Assembly: GCA_948474755.1 (NCBI GenBank)
Contig: CAOLHI010000563.1
Location: 62,001 to 126,000, forward strand
Direction: 5' to 3'
Source of the DNA: Ctenosaura bakeri
Lineage: Eukaryota > Chordata > Lepidosauria > Squamata > Iguanidae
DNA: 64,000 nucleotides
Under the pieces are notes generated by a model. The model was given only the letters and a program-made list of their open reading frames with translations, ran no database searches and had not been told where the DNA came from. Each line of letters starts with the position of its first letter. Position 1 is the stretch's first letter. Below, one piece after another: positions 43,418 to 55,809 of the stretch. The translations under genes were made by a program, and so were the position numbers.

Positions 43418-44988
43418 ATAGTGTCCTTCTTGTGAACTTTTAGGGTCATCTGGCTGACAATTTTTGTAGCCTGAATGATGGATGAGTTGGACCTTGGCAT
43501 TATCTAGTGAAGTGACTTTTCATGTATTTATACAACTAATTTGGTCAGTAGATAACACTCAGTGTCACCCTGCTGGCTTTCGTGTTCTAGAAAATTCTAA
43601 GCAATATAAAGCTTCAGAAACAGCTGCCCTTCTTGCTGATAGATCTCAGAAGGACAACCCTGTGAGCAGCTCCTGGAGTAATTAAGAAGTCAGTAAATGT
43701 ATGTGTAACTCATTTAGAGTATCCCAGTTGGACTGTACTTGTTAATTGATAAACAGGCATGCAAGAACAGCAACTTTAAGGTCTTTTGGTTAAGGAACTT
43801 GGGACTCAGGAGACCACTGTTGGGCTGTTGAGGCGGCAGCCAAATTGCTGCTGGTGACTCTCTGCAAGTCCCTTGACTGCAGGTATCACAAGAAGGAAGA
43901 TAATAGTTCCTTATCTCAGCAGAGACCAATGAGGAAAACCTTATGAGGGCTACAATGATTAAATGTTGTGGGGAATTTAATTTGATCACAGTCTTCCAAC
44001 TTGGTAGATCATAATTTCCATCCTCCTGCCTAGTCTGGTATAGGGAAATCAGATGTGTGCAACTTCCTACTATCAAAAATATGCTGAAATGTCAAATAAA
44101 TTATATGAAAATAATCAACATACAATTGAGTCAGCTTCCCCCCCCCCAGATATACTTATCTAAATACTGTCCACATCTACAAAATTCACTGGAGACAAAA
44201 TGTGGTGGAAACTCAAAGATGCACAGCTTCCCTTCCAAAAATCTTTCTGAGATTTTTTTTGTAAATTTTGTTTAACTCATTGATTTTCTTTTCTTTAAAT
44301 CCTTTGCATTCTCACAAGCAGCACCTTGACCATGCAACTTCCTTTCACAGGAGGTGTGGATGGCTCCATTCCTTTTAAGTGTCTGATGGGCGTCCAAGAC
44401 TGCATTATTTTGTATGGTCTTTGGTCCTTAAAAAAGAATTAGGTTTTGGGAGTGTTTTAATAGTGCATGATTTTTTTTTTTAAGTTTTGATTTAAATCAG
44501 ACAAAAACATCTAGTCACTTCTATAGAGAAACTTGTTCATGTGTAAGTCACCAGCAGGATTTCAGTCCTTGGCTACAGTTAAATTCAAAGCAAAATTTGG
44601 AATTCCTCTTTAGTCTTATGTTGAGGGCATGCAGCAGTATTCTGGAAGACATCAGGACTACTTAGGCCTTGTTTTTGACCAATCAGGATCTCCTCCTTTG
44701 CCATGAATTCCACATTTGGAGACTAGAAAGGAATTGTAGGAATTTTTTAGGAAGACTTTCTAAGCCTGATTGACAAAACAGGTGTACCTGAAGGAGGACT
44801 GCCAGTATTACAACTGGAGGAACTAAAGTCAGAGATATGTCATGATGTCATGATGATGTCAGTGCAGAGACACAGAGAACAAAGCCCTGGAAAACTTCAA
44901 TGTTCCATTGTGTGAGGGAAGTACAGAAAGGGAGGACAAGGATTTCTGTGTACTTCAGACAATAAGCAAAGAAATTATTAAGGATATG
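43418..44988. other. No gene recognised
   Basis: C-tract at 44147-44155, T-tract near 44471. The 120-codon minus frame at 43714-44076 has no recognisable domain. Confidence 0.45.
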
Positions 44989-45187
44989 GTGAGCCAGCAT
45001 GGTCTAGTGGTTTAAGCAATGGACTACAATCCTGCAGACCAGAGTTCAGTTCCACACTCAGCCATGGAAACCCACTGGGTGATTTTGGGTGCATCACATA
45101 CTTTTCAGGTCCCAGAAAACTCTATGATAGGTTTGCCATAAAGGTTGCTGTAAGTCAGAAATGATTTGTAGGCACACAACAAGAAGT
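44989..45187 (+). mobile_element. tRNA-derived SINE, full length
   Basis: 'gagccagcatggtctagtgg', 'tgcagaccagagttcagttc', 'cagccatggaaacccactgg', 'ctatgataggtttgccataa', 'taagtcagaaatgatttgta' and 'ggcacacaacaag' appear in order. The A-box-like TGGTCTAGTGG and B-box-like GTTCAGTTCC indicate a tRNA-derived RNA polymerase III promoter. Confidence 0.88.
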
Positions 45188-45483
45188 AAAGATGTCCACA
45201 AAATATACATCTCCTGGCTCAGAAATAAGAATTTCAAAGGGCACAGTGCTTAGTTCAAAGGCAAGGTAAGTATTTTGGTTTGCAAAGTTCTTTTCTGGCT
45301 TGGATTCCAATCCTCAGTATCTCGCCACCTCTTCATATCATTGCATTGATGGCTGATAAATGAGTACGCATCTGGCTGCCTCCATGTTATGGGCCAGGGG
45401 CTCTTCTCCCACTCAGTGCTGACTTATCCCCTTGAATAGGAGATGGAAGGTGCCCTGGGTTCCTTAATAAAACACTACCATCA
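45188..45483. other. No gene recognised
   Basis: Short unassigned interval between SINE and LTR. Confidence 0.4.
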
Positions 45484-46377
45484 TGTTATCACGGTTATGA
45501 TATGATGGGTGAGAGCACTAGATATCCTTTTGATATCAAATAATTTGGCCTTTGCTTGACCTTTCTCTGCCACCTTACTCCACGTGTTTGCAGAGGTCCT
45601 CTGGACAAGCACATCTGGGGTACGGCCGTCGATGGTTGTACATTCCAAAACCCCATTCAGGCAGGCAACTTAAGCCTCTCCAATGCTTTAGGGAAAAACC
45701 TCCCTGAAAACGGGCTTCGCTCGGCGCGAATCCACACAAAGCCACTCAGCCAAGAGCTGAGCCATTCCTTTATATTGGGCCATCAGCGTACTGGCCACTT
45801 TATTGTCACTGAATACTAAATCCATCATGTAAAACCTGACCTTTTCCAACTCCTTTGTCCAGCTCTAAACTTCCTTTGTTCTCACCGAGCATAACATAGC
45901 CTGTAGGTAAAATCTACCCTATAAAAAGTCCCCACTTTTGGGATTTCCTCGGATCACTTCGGAATACTTTGGACTTCCATCCAGCCTTGCTGCCACTCTT
46001 TCCAGTGGAGTCTTCCGCTTGGTTCTCTATAACTAAGTCTGCCTCCCTCCTCGGAATCCCGTCTTTCTCTCCAGGACTACGAGACCAGGTGTCGTATCAC
46101 CCATTCCCTAAAGCTCTTTATTTCCGTTTCCAAGTTAGCAAGTGTGTGTGTTGTCTTATTTGTTGTTTATCTTTCAGTAAAACTGTAATTTTGTTACTTT
46201 AAACTTGTCTGGTTATGCTCTCTGACCTGAAGCCGTAGACATAGGGTTAAAGATCCTTGCTAAAGTTACCCTGCCTCTCGTTTAGCCAAGAGAGGGCTCA
46301 AGCTTAATTCCCCCAACTTGTGTTTTTATGTGGATATTTGGGTGCCCCTCCCAGGACCCCCAACATACAGGGTAACA
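45484..46377 (+). mobile_element. Solo LTR, type A
   Basis: TGTTATCACGG to CAGGGTAACA. Flanks ATCA (45480-45483) and ACCA (46378-46381) look like a 4-bp duplication with one change. CTATAAAAAG near 45920 is the TATA box. The poly(A) signal is AGTAAA-like near 46176. U3 is highly similar to that of 3782. Confidence 0.85.
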
Positions 46378-47100
46378 ACCACCCACTGGACTAAACACCC
46401 CCATCTTAGTAGCACAGTGGGACACCACCAGGCACCCAACAATCCCTAAGCTTAGAGATTTCTTTCCTCCCCCGACCCTCTCTGGGAGAGAGGAATTCTG
46501 TCTCTACATGTAGCCAACAAGCATATGGAATAGGAATTGAGCAGGGTTCTTTAAGGAAATGTTTATTCTAAGAACAAGCAATGTAATACAAGAGATATCA
46601 CTTTACATGAAGGCTTCTTCCTCCAGGAACAGTTAGAAATTACAAGTTACAAATAGTTACGTCATATCAGCCAGGGCTTTTAAAAGAATAGAACATCCTA
46701 ATGTGAGTAAGTAAATCTCCTATCTATTCACATTGTTGATCAGCTGCTGAGATGGTCTGTGGAGACAAAGCTGGGAAGCAAGGCCTAGCTGGACCAGCCT
46801 GCAACCAGTGATATGCTTGCCTCTGATTCATAGTCATTGTCTCTGTCTTTGTTCTCTCTCTTTGTGCTCTCCTGAGGATTTTTAAAACTTGTTTGTTGAA
46901 TCTCATTTTTCTCCCCCTGATTGAGCAACTATCTCTTGTAACTTGTGATGTTTTGTGATGCTGACCTCCAATAAAATGTAACCTAAACCAGCAGGTCATT
47001 AATCGTTTGTATGCCTGGAGGAAGAACTATCTCCCTTCAGCACTATTACCTGGATAATGGGAACCCCCATGATCAAAGCACCAACCAAGAATGCACAGCT
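46378..47100 (-). mobile_element. Possible LTR of an unrelated family
   Basis: On the minus strand a TTTTAAAAGCC TATA-like box (about 46676-46686) is followed by GAATAAACATTTCC (about 46558-46571). Ends and duplications are not defined. Confidence 0.3.
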
Positions 47101-48104
47101 ACATGACCACAGTCCTAATGGTTAGCCTTAATTAGTGTAGACAAGCTGTTGAATGGGGAGTCAAAATATACGTAAACCCTGGTGTTTCAAGAGTTCTTCT
47201 CTACTTGCATATAGCAATAAGATTCATGTCCATGTGAAATGGTTACACATATGGAGCTCTAGCTATGGAAACATGAAGCAAATTGTCCAAAAAAAGCATA
47301 ACTGTGTGTACAAGGAAGTTGCACATCTTTATGACACCAACCAGATTCAGGACATAGTGTTTCCTGTGAGTAGCTGAAGCACAGGTGAGAAGGTTGAGAT
47401 ATTCTTGACACCAGTGATGGAAGGTGGACAAAACCAGAAGAACCTTCTTTGCAGTGAGGTGCGTACAAAACAAATTACACTGGAACATTCTTTCATTGCA
47501 ACTTTCTCAGGCTCAAAGAGATTCTTCCCTAGAGGTGAAAATAATATACTTGAGACATATTAATTCTCAATGTAAAATGTCCTCCTTTGTATAGAACGTG
47601 TTTTGCAGTTTAATAATACATTTGCATTAGCATAGAAATAGCCTCATCTCTTCATTAGTTATGCTGATTAATGACAGACTTCTGATACAACAGAGAACGT
47701 ACCTTATTGCTTCTTGGTGCTTCACTTGTATCTAAAAAACAACAACAGAATTCACTAGCCCTGTACTTGATTGTGTTTGCAGGAACTAGTTCTCAGAAAT
47801 CATCAACAGCCCTATAAAGTTCTAAATTCAGTTTAAAATTCAGAACTGGCAAAACTCAAAACTAGCGAAAGGATAGGGGTGACAAGAAGAATCAAACAAA
47901 AAAGTATTGCAAAATGGGTTTGTTGAGTGTCAGAAAACCCTAACAGCCATGGGCAAACAAAAACTTTCACAGTATATGATTTTATTTTTTAAAAATACAC
48001 TTATTTTTCTGGTACAGAAATTAGCACTTTCTTTACAGAAAATAACACAGACATATATATTTTTTGCACTGAAAAAGAATTAAACAGTAAACAGTAATTG
48101 AAAG
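47101..48104. other. No gene; octamer/homeodomain patch at 47590-47720
   Basis: The patch contains ATTTGCATTAG, TTCATTAGTTATG and TGATTAATGAC in repeat-free sequence. The rest is unassigned. Confidence 0.45.
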
Positions 48105-49015
48105 TGTTACTGCAGGTTAGACCTACTAGGAGATACCCCTAGATATCATTTTGATATCAATAATTTGGCTCTCTTCCACCACCACCCTCCACATGTTTGT
48201 GAGGCTCCCGGACAAGCACAGAACTAGGCTCAGCCACTAATTGCTGGACATTCCATTCTCCACCCAGGCAGGCCAGAAATAGCCAGATTCTTGCTTTATG
48301 TGACCTCTCTGCAAACACCCTCATTATGTATGCACGCTGTTTACAAAGGACTCCCTGCCCCGAGCAGGCAACCTGGCAAGCTGAATGCTCAACTGCCAAG
48401 CACTCTCTGTTTGCATACTGGCTAACTCTTTGTTGATTCGGACCTAACTCAGTCATGCTAAACTTTGACCTTTCCAAAGCTTTGTCTCGCTCCTAAATCA
48501 CATTGTTTTCCCCAAGTACAGCATAGCCTGTAGTCACGTTTCTCCCTATAAAAAGCCCTGATTCCGAGACCATCCTCGGATCGCTCCCAAGTTCCAGACT
48601 GTCTTGCTGCTGCTTTACCTGGTAAGCTTCCCCTCAGCCTCACTTGCTGAGATACATCGAACCCCAGCATCGCTCTCTCTCTTTTTTCCAGTCTCCAGGA
48701 ACAGGTTCCGTATCACCCAAATCAACTATCTCGCTGAAAAATCCCATTATTCAACTCAAACCTTTACTTTTCTTAGTTATCTGCATGCGTGTGTTGCTTA
48801 CACTGTGTGCCTGTATTTAATAAAGATCATTCATTCATTTCCAACACGGTTTGCTTCTTGGCTTGGTCTGACCGTGTAAACATTGGGTTACAAGATTCTG
48901 CTGCGTTACCCTGCCTCTCCTTTTGCCAGCAGTGCTCTTGACTAATTTCCCCATCTGGTGTAATTGTAAGGTTATTTAGGTGTCCCTCCTGGGACCCCCA
49001 GTAAACAGGGTAACA
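48105..49015 (+). mobile_element. Solo LTR, type B
   Basis: TGTTACTGCAGG to AACAGGGTAACA, with a perfect AAAG duplication (48101-48104, 49016-49019). CTATAAAAAGCC near 48546 and TTAATAAAGATC near 48817. Very similar throughout to the 6434 copy. Confidence 0.92.
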
Positions 49016-49203
49016 AAAGCTATGCAGAGAAAAATGGGAAAATAGTATTCATTGTTGTTTTTAAGAACAAAATTAATGAAAATTTGCATCCCATGTGAGA
49101 ACTGAATCACTGCATACCATTTTGATCAGTGGAAAATCTAGAATCTGGGCTCAATCCAATGTTAGTTTCATTTGGAGAAGCCTGTTGACATCAAAGGGAC
49201 TAA

Positions 49204-49408
49204 GGCCATTTCCACACCATGCTGTTCTACTGCTATTATTCCATTTTCAACACCATGTGGAATTCTGGGGTTTGTAGTTTCCTGGAGAGGCGAAAGACCT
49301 CTCTGGCTGAGAATTCTGAATGCCTCTCCCTAAATTGCAAACTGCAGGATTCCATAGGATGTTGAAAGTGGAATGATAGCACTATAACAGTGGAGTGAAG
49401 AAATGGCC
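49204..49408. mobile_element. P-family palindromic MITE
   Basis: Starts GGCCATTTCCACACCATG and ends GAAGAAATGGCC. Flanks TAA and TAC differ at one base. Confidence 0.8.
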
Positions 49409-49739
49409 TACATTTGATATGAGTGACAAGCCCTTCTTAATTTCGATGGATTTACTATAGGGATGACCAACACTGAGTTAGCCTTATGGTGGTCAACCTG
49501 TGGCCCTGCAGATGTTGTTGGACAGCAACTCCTGCATTGCTTCCTGTGTCTGTGTTTTGAGTAAGGAAAGTGACATGTTAAATGTCCAATTAGGAATACA
49601 ACAATGACTTCATAAATTCCAAACAAGAGGGTCTAAGTCCACCATTGTCATCTCCAATAGGCCTGATAATCTCCTCTTTCTGCAAGATCTTCCCAATTCT
49701 TTTCTGAGGAAGGGTGTCAATGTAAAGCCTAAAGTCTAG
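49409..49739. other. No gene; short unclassified repeat
   Basis: 'ccctgcagatgttgttggac' and 'agcaactcctgcat' at 49502-49538 belong to the short repeat noted at 32880. Confidence 0.45.
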
Positions 49740-50171
49740 GGCCCTTTTCGCACATTACCCTTTTGCGCGAGGGGGGAGGGCATCTCGCGCGAGAAGCCTC
49801 ATCCGAAATGCTGCCGCTCCCCCACTCCTTCGTACTGCAGGTCGCTTCCTATTAGCGCGACCGTCACCCTAGCACCCCGCCCCTTCATTCCGCAGCGCAG
49901 TCTGGGAGGTGTAGGCTGTGCTGGGGGAAGGAAGCGTGACCAGGCTGCCTTGCCGACACACCGCACGGAGGTAAGTGCACGAGGGCGCCGCGAGCATTGC
50001 GCGAGTGCGGGGCATTTTTGGCTTAAAGCCGAAAATCAAAACACGTGCGCGCACCCTGCTTTAGCCTCATGAGCGTCGTGCGAGGGGGAGTGCGTCATAC
50101 GGAGCAATGCTACCCCCTCACACGATGCTCAAGGGGTGCTCACGCAAGAAAAAAAGGATGCGAAAAGGACC
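49740..50171 (-). mobile_element. F-family MITE, TSD TAG
   Basis: Starts GGCCCTTTTCGCACATTACC and ends GCGAAAAGGACC, flanked by TAG (49737-49739, 50172-50174). In this orientation the ZNF143-like block CTGGGAGGTGTAGG (49903-49916) precedes the consensus donor GAGGTAAGTG (49968-49977) by about 60 bp on the plus strand, with a CpG-rich body and the stem GGCTTAAAGCC near 50020. Confidence 0.92.
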
Positions 50172-51070
50172 TAGGATAGGAATTATGCAACTCTCCAGAT
50201 TTTGTTGGACTTCAGTTCCCAGCATTTCTTACCATTGCTGGCTACTGCCACTGGAACTTGTAGTCCACCAGCATTCAGAGGTTTGCTTGATTCTCCCTCT
50301 GCCTGAAAAAATGTGTATGCTATTAAAGTATTTTCAAAGCAGGTCAGTTCTTTCATTAGTGCATCCATTTAACCCAAGATATGGCCATTTTAAATGTCCC
50401 TGATGTGTTTTTGATCAACTGTTCTTTTTCAAGTCTATCTTAAACAACTAAATTATTCGGTTCTCATTACTGGAACAGTGTTTGGTGTACGGATAAAAAA
50501 TAGTTTAGGAGCCAGGGGAACACAATTCTCCCTGAGAATTCACATTTCTAAAGGAACAAGTCTTTTTTGAAGGAAAACAACACAGCTTCCAGAAGAAGAA
50601 AAAAGTCAGTTCAGCATCACCAACCTTTTAGAGTTATTTGGGAACATCAGTCAAACCAGTGGGAAGGAAATTATCTACTAGGTATTATTTACTTAGACTT
50701 TCAAGCAGGAGTGGAAAAGAATTGCAGAGGAGTCCAAACTCTCATCAACATTCTCCGGTTTTCACTTCTTGCAACAGACTGAGAGACAAAATACAGCCTG
50801 CTTCAGAAATTGGCAGTTGTGGTATGCTTTTGAGAAATCAAATGCATGCAAAACTATGTATGCATCTGGAAAATGTGGAAAACTATAGATAAGTGTGATT
50901 GAAAAGAGCACACAAGCATGGTTTAGGAGAGCAGAATAATCTGTACAAAGTTTTTATTATTTTATTTTATTTTTCCCCTGGCATGCAGTTCAAAACTACT
51001 TACAACATAGGTTAAAATAAAGTACAATTAAAAATCTGAGAATACAGCACTGAACAAATAAACAAAAAGG
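50172..51070. other. No gene; short unclassified repeat at 50185-50290
   Basis: 'ctctccagattttgttggac' and 'ttcagttcccagcattt' are the short repeat again. About 50950-51060 looks like a retroelement tail. Confidence 0.45.
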
Positions 51071-51599
51071 ACCAGAAAGTTGGAAGAAGCCCCATAGGGC
51101 ATTGACTCCAACCTCTTACTCAGTGCAGAAACTCCAGCTAGAGTATCCTCAGAAGATAGCTGTCCAGACTATGTGTAAAAAATATCTAGAGGAGGAGACC
51201 TCATCACATGTCTAGGCAACTGATTCCATTGCTGAACCACTCTCATTATTAAGAGGTTCCTTCTAATATTCAATCAACACTTGCTCACTTGTAACTTAAA
51301 ATCATTAGACCTGGCCCTATCCTGTAGGACAGCAGAGGACACACCAGCACCTTTCTCTCTACGACAGCTCTTGAAATACTTCAAGAGTATAACCATGTTA
51401 CCCCTCACAAGACTGAACATGCCCAGCTCCTTCAACCTTTCTTGATACGTTTTGTCCTTGTCATCTTTGTTGTTCCTTCTCTGAACCTGTTAAGAAGGTT
51501 ATAGGTTACCTATAACCTTCTTAAAATGAAATACTTAAAACTGAATGTGGTGCTGGAGATGAGGTCCTGCCGATGCAGAATATAGAGAGGGATTATTGT
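51071..51599 (-). mobile_element. CR1 LINE fragment with inserted palindrome
   Basis: 'aagccccatagggcattgac' through 'tgattccattgctgaaccac', 'ggttccttctaatattcaat', 'cttgaaatacttcaagagta' and 'atgcccagctccttcaacc' follow the reverse-strand order of an older CR1 subfamily. Sequence resumes after the palindrome at 51525 with 'tgaatgtggtgctggag'. Confidence 0.8.
51490..51524. repeat. Perfect 35-bp palindrome
   Basis: Seventeen bases (TTAAGAAGGTTATAGGT) are followed by one T and then by their exact reverse complement. It sits where CR1 normally reads 'cttcttaaaatg', so the right arm is CR1-derived and the left arm is an inverted copy. Confidence 0.97.
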
Positions 51600-51690
51600 T
51601 TCTGTGAGAAGCAGTGTGATTTAGTCATTTGTCTTGGACTGCAACCCTGGAGGCTAGGGTTTGATTCCCCACTCCACCATGGAAATCAAA
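51600..51690 (+). mobile_element. tRNA-derived SINE head fragment
   Basis: 'gagaagcagtgtgatttagt', 'ctggaggctagggtttgatt' and 'ccactccaccatggaa' cover the tRNA-like head only; L1 sequence follows. Confidence 0.7.
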
Positions 51691-51699
51691 GATATCTTA

Positions 51700-52327
51700 A
51701 CTTATCTTTATCAAATTTAATTGACAAATCAGAGTGTTAGATCATATAGCTTAAGCGATTAACAAGTACAGAAGAGTGATCAGATTACCCTTCCCCAGTT
51801 AAACCCATTTAAACTGTTTTTGGAGTGGTATTTACCAATCTTTCCATAATCGGAGGCCATTCTTTCTGAATTTCTGAGTCTGTTCTTCCTCTAATTTGGT
51901 GTGATAGCATATCCATCTCCTTCATTTCAAGAAGATCATGAAGCCATTGCTCCATTTTAGGTGTGTCCTTTTTCTTTCAGACTCTTGCAGAAGCTGTTCT
52001 GGTGGTGACCATCGCTGCATAAAGTAAAATTTTCCAGTATTTTCAAGCAAAAGTTGGATCAAGCTCATGAATCATGTTCAAAAGGTATAATTTAGAGGTC
52101 ATAGATAATTTCTGGTTGAAAATTTCTTGAAGCATATTGTGAACTTGCCTCCAATAGACTTTCAACCTTGTGCAGGACCATCACACATGAAAAAAAGTTC
52201 CAGTGCCCTCTCAACATTTCCAACAGAGCCTAGTATCAGCTTTATAGATTTTACTTAGTTTCTTTTTAGTTTCTCTTAGTTACTCTCATAGTTAGTTTGG
52301 GTTTTTTTTAAAGCTAATTTTTAATAG
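51700..52327 (-). pseudogene. L1-like ORF2 C-terminal fragment
   Basis: The minus strand reads 'CWKC' followed by 'GTFFHV' and 'WSCTRLKVYWRQVH' (52100-52240), the L1 ORF2 cysteine/histidine motif. Further down come 'YYAAMVT' and, after a stop, 'KKDTPKMEQWLHDLLEMKEM' (51900-51980). Several stops; dead copy. Confidence 0.78.
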
Positions 52328-52528
52328 CTCTTTGAGAGCCAGTGTGGTATGGTGGTTTGAGCATTGAACTATGATACTGGACAACAGGGTTCGATTCCAT
52401 GCTCAGCCATGGAAACTCACTGTGTGACCTTGAGCACATCACACATTCTCAGCCCTAAAAAAGCCCTGTGATAAAGTCACCTTAGGGACATGGTAGTTTG
52501 GAAAAATCTTGAAGACACACAACAACAT
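52328..52528 (+). mobile_element. tRNA-derived SINE, full length
   Basis: 'gagccagtgtggtatggtgg', 'aacagggttcgattccatgc', 'tgtgtgaccttgagcacatc' and 'cttgaagacacacaacaac' in order. The B box GGTTCGATTCC is a perfect tRNA-type promoter block. Confidence 0.88.
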
Positions 52529-53039
52529 CACTTGTTTTATATGCTTTTATTTTTTGTGTGGTGATGTGGGAGCCCTGTTGGCTGACAGGCTGTGTACAAA
52601 TACCTGAATATATACAATTAATGTATGTGGTGAAGATGACCCCCTTAGAGCCAAACTGAACCCAATGTTTGTCTGAAGTTTCAATAAACATACCTAAGTT
52701 GACTGTTCTCAATCCATCACATGATCCCATCCTGGATGGGACCTGTGCTCACTTCTGACTGATTTTAACTTATGCTGACCATGTGCAGCACCTTCAGAGC
52801 CAAGTGGCTATCAAAAAGGTAGGGGTTTTCATCTCCCCCTCCTCCACCAAAAAAATGGGCCCAAGTTCAGCTTGGAAGCATATAATCAATGGATTGTGGC
52901 TGTGAAGCTCCTCTTTGTTCAAAATTAGATTGGATTGATTTAAACACAAGACTAATATCACAGATGCCTCATACAGGACTTGCTTCATTCTACTGCCATA
53001 CTCAGGAGGCACAATAATGGACATTTCCATGTGGAAGTG

Positions 53040-53041
<2 letters not shown>
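52529..53041. other. No gene recognised
   Basis: Unassigned; small open frames without motifs. Confidence 0.4.

Positions 53042-53083
<42 letters not shown>
53042..53083. repeat. (AAT)n microsatellite
   Basis: About fourteen uninterrupted AAT units. Confidence 0.97.
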
Positions 53084-54079
53084 TCATTTGTATCCTCATT
53101 TCAGTTCTACTACTGCCCGACAATTGACCATTGTGGAAAACCAGATGGGTAGGCCTTTCATCTGATCCCACAAAGCTCCTGTTATATTCCTATGTTCAGA
53201 TTCCCAATGATTGTGTGATAATTACAGTCAAAAGTAATGCACTCCCTATCCTTGAATTATTTTGCGGAGGAACAGCCTTGGTAAGGATGATTTTATCCAC
53301 ACTAAGGATATTAACAAGCTCAGAAATGTCTAGATCTTGATTGTATCCCTGGGTATTTCATGGACCTTCATGGCACTAATAGTAATAAATAGTAACACAA
53401 AACTGCCTGGTTTGATCTTGAATTAGAGTGAAGGAGTTTGTTCATCTTGAGCAAATGGATGGGGATAAAAGCATCCCCACGTGGCTAAGAGTGGGGTTCT
53501 CCCAGTGGTATGGCAATGTTACACACAAAATGAATTTCCACTACCTGGAAATGGCTGACTGCAACCTTGTCCACTGTCGTCATGGCTAAGATATATAATA
53601 ACAGACATGCGTTAAATTTAATGATCCCAATTTTCCAGACATCATTGTACCTTGCAGCAATGTTACAATTATTTAACACTTTTTGGGGAAAAAAGCTAGA
53701 CAAAGAACAGAGCCCCCTTACTAACTCTACAACAATTTGGAACACTGTTGAACTGTTGATTGTGAATATGTTCAATTCCTATTCCAGAACACTTGTTAAA
53801 ATTAGAAGGCAATAATTTGATTTTAAAGCTAGTCTGTGAAATGTAATGATTCCCGAAGCCAGTGATGAATACCTTAAGTATCTTTTGACCTTGGAAGACA
53901 TTGCTCAAGGTCACCTATACCATCAGCACAGCATTACCTAAAGAATTCTGCATTTCTCCCTTCCCTTCTCAACTTCTAGGCTATGATCCCATCAGGTTGT
54001 TTCAACTTGTGTTACCATTAACATTTGTTTTTGTCAAACAATATCAAGGAATGTCTAGAAAATCAATCTTTAATAAGTT
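53084..54079. other. No gene recognised
   Basis: Unassigned AT-rich sequence without a recognised repeat. Confidence 0.4.
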
Positions 54080-54560
54080 ACAGTAATGTTTTCAATTTCC
54101 TGTCATCTGCTTTAACGTACATGTGTATTCTGTCATTTCTCATCACTTTCTAAATCCATCTTGTTATCAGCTTGGTATAACTTAATGTACAGCTAACTCA
54201 TTCCTGGGTGACCTTAAATCATACACTACCCGGGAGGCTTCTTCGAAGAGTCATTCTTTCTTTGCTGTGAAGGTGACAGAGATAACAGAAAGGGAGCGAC
54301 TGTGCAAATCAAAACTTCAAGGGGGACTTTTGTACTTGGCCAAACTTGCTCGAAGGAAATAGTCGGAGATGGTGACAACCAAACAGTTGTCATCTTTTAA
54401 CCTGGCAAATCAGAGGTGGTCCTGTCATCCGCTGAATCAACAAGGCAAGGCAGCAACAACAAGCTTCTGATGAGAGTTGACATGTTGCTTTAGCTATGTG
54501 CCCTGCATGGGAAATAATAGGGAATGATGATGATGATGGAAAGTTCTTTGGGACCCATGC
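54080..54560. promoter_or_regulatory. Candidate conserved non-coding element
   Basis: Repeat-free and non-coding, with a more balanced composition than its surroundings. It includes 'gtgcaaatcaaaacttcaag' (octamer-like ATGCAAAT variant), E-box and GATA-like sites. The call rests on sequence texture only. Confidence 0.3.
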
Positions 54561-55342
54561 AAGTTTGCATACTCAACATGGCTCCTTCAGTACAGGGGAC
54601 AACTTAAATCCGTCCTTCTCTTCCAACTCTCATTGATATTAACTTTGCTGATGATTGTGCAGTGAAAACACCACAGACAACATGCACAAAAACATGCAAA
54701 ATACACCCCTCAGAATAAAACCATGCCACTATATGACAAAAGTGGTGCTCAGCAGCAATGGAAGGGACGGGGGCTGAAACAGTAGGAGCATTGAAGTTGT
54801 TCCCTAAAATGTCTGCAAATGAGTACTGAGGGCAAAAAAAGCATAGTTAATTCATATTTTAGTTGTAACCTTGGAAGAGATAAGTTTTGGATTGGGCTGG
54901 GGGAGTGGCAAATGAACTGGATTTAGGAATATTATTTGGATTTGTTCATCTGCCTGGATAGAGTTGGTGGATGAAAAATATCAGGAAATTGTGCCACACC
55001 CAAGTCTCTCACAGCAGATCCTCAAACCCATTGTCCAAATTGGCTTGAGTGGATTCTGATGAAATCCTCACTTTGGTCCCTTTTAACAAATTGATGCTCA
55101 CTTTTTGCTGTGCTGATGCAAATTCCTCTGCCATCAAAGTGATGTGAGGTTGATGGCAAATGTAGGTCACTGGATATATGAAAAAGACTTGCTATTTAAT
55201 TCAGTCTATCAAAGCGGCAAATGTGATTCTATCATTTATATGAAATCTACTGACATCCTTTGAGATGCTATTTCTTATGAAAAATTCTAGACAAACTCCT
55301 TCTGTAATATAATTTCTACTTATTGTGGACCAAACTGAGAAA
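54561..55342. other. No gene recognised
   Basis: Unassigned. Confidence 0.4.
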
Positions 55343-55400
55343 ACATAAGTTCTCTCTCTCTCTCTGTGTATGTGTGTGTGTGTGTGTGAGAGAGAGAGTT
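55343..55400. repeat. (CT)n-(TG)n-(AG)n microsatellite
   Basis: CT, then TG, then AG dinucleotide runs in direct succession. Confidence 0.95.
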
Positions 55401-55809
55401 TGCGATCATACGATTTTGGTATTTCTATTGCACTGCCTTACCTACTTTAATCCAGCATCACCAACTTAACTGGGAAGATGTGTTAATTTATTAATTTTTG
55501 CATTTCTGTTCCCAAACAGCTCCTGGTAAACATAAAAGTGAACAATATGTACATTGACAATTAATTAATTAATAATTATTTATTTATTTATTCAAATATT
55601 TATATCTCACCCCATACCTGAGATTCTCAGGTTGAATAAAATGAATTTGAACACTTTTTTAATAAAGTAAGAATAATTTAAGGGCTAAAAACATATTAAA
55701 CACTGAAAAGAGTTTTAAAAAACTGTTCATTGGAAACTGTTCATGTTCCAATTTCTACAAGCCAATCGTGCAGCAAAGCTTAGCCATTTTTTTCGCTTGG
55801 TAAAGGAAC
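55401..55809. other. No gene; retroelement-tail-like AT stretch
   Basis: 'atttatatctcaccccatac' at 55596-55616 resembles the reverse of a SINE/LINE 3' tail, preceded by TTTATTTATTT. Confidence 0.45.

Noticed and set aside
44989..45187. Functional tRNA gene
   Set aside because: A- and B-box-like blocks belong to the tRNA-derived SINE head. No cloverleaf with acceptor stem is present.
45484..49015. Provirus bounded by LTRs at 45484 and 48105
   Set aside because: Types A and B differ, and no retroviral coding sequence lies between.
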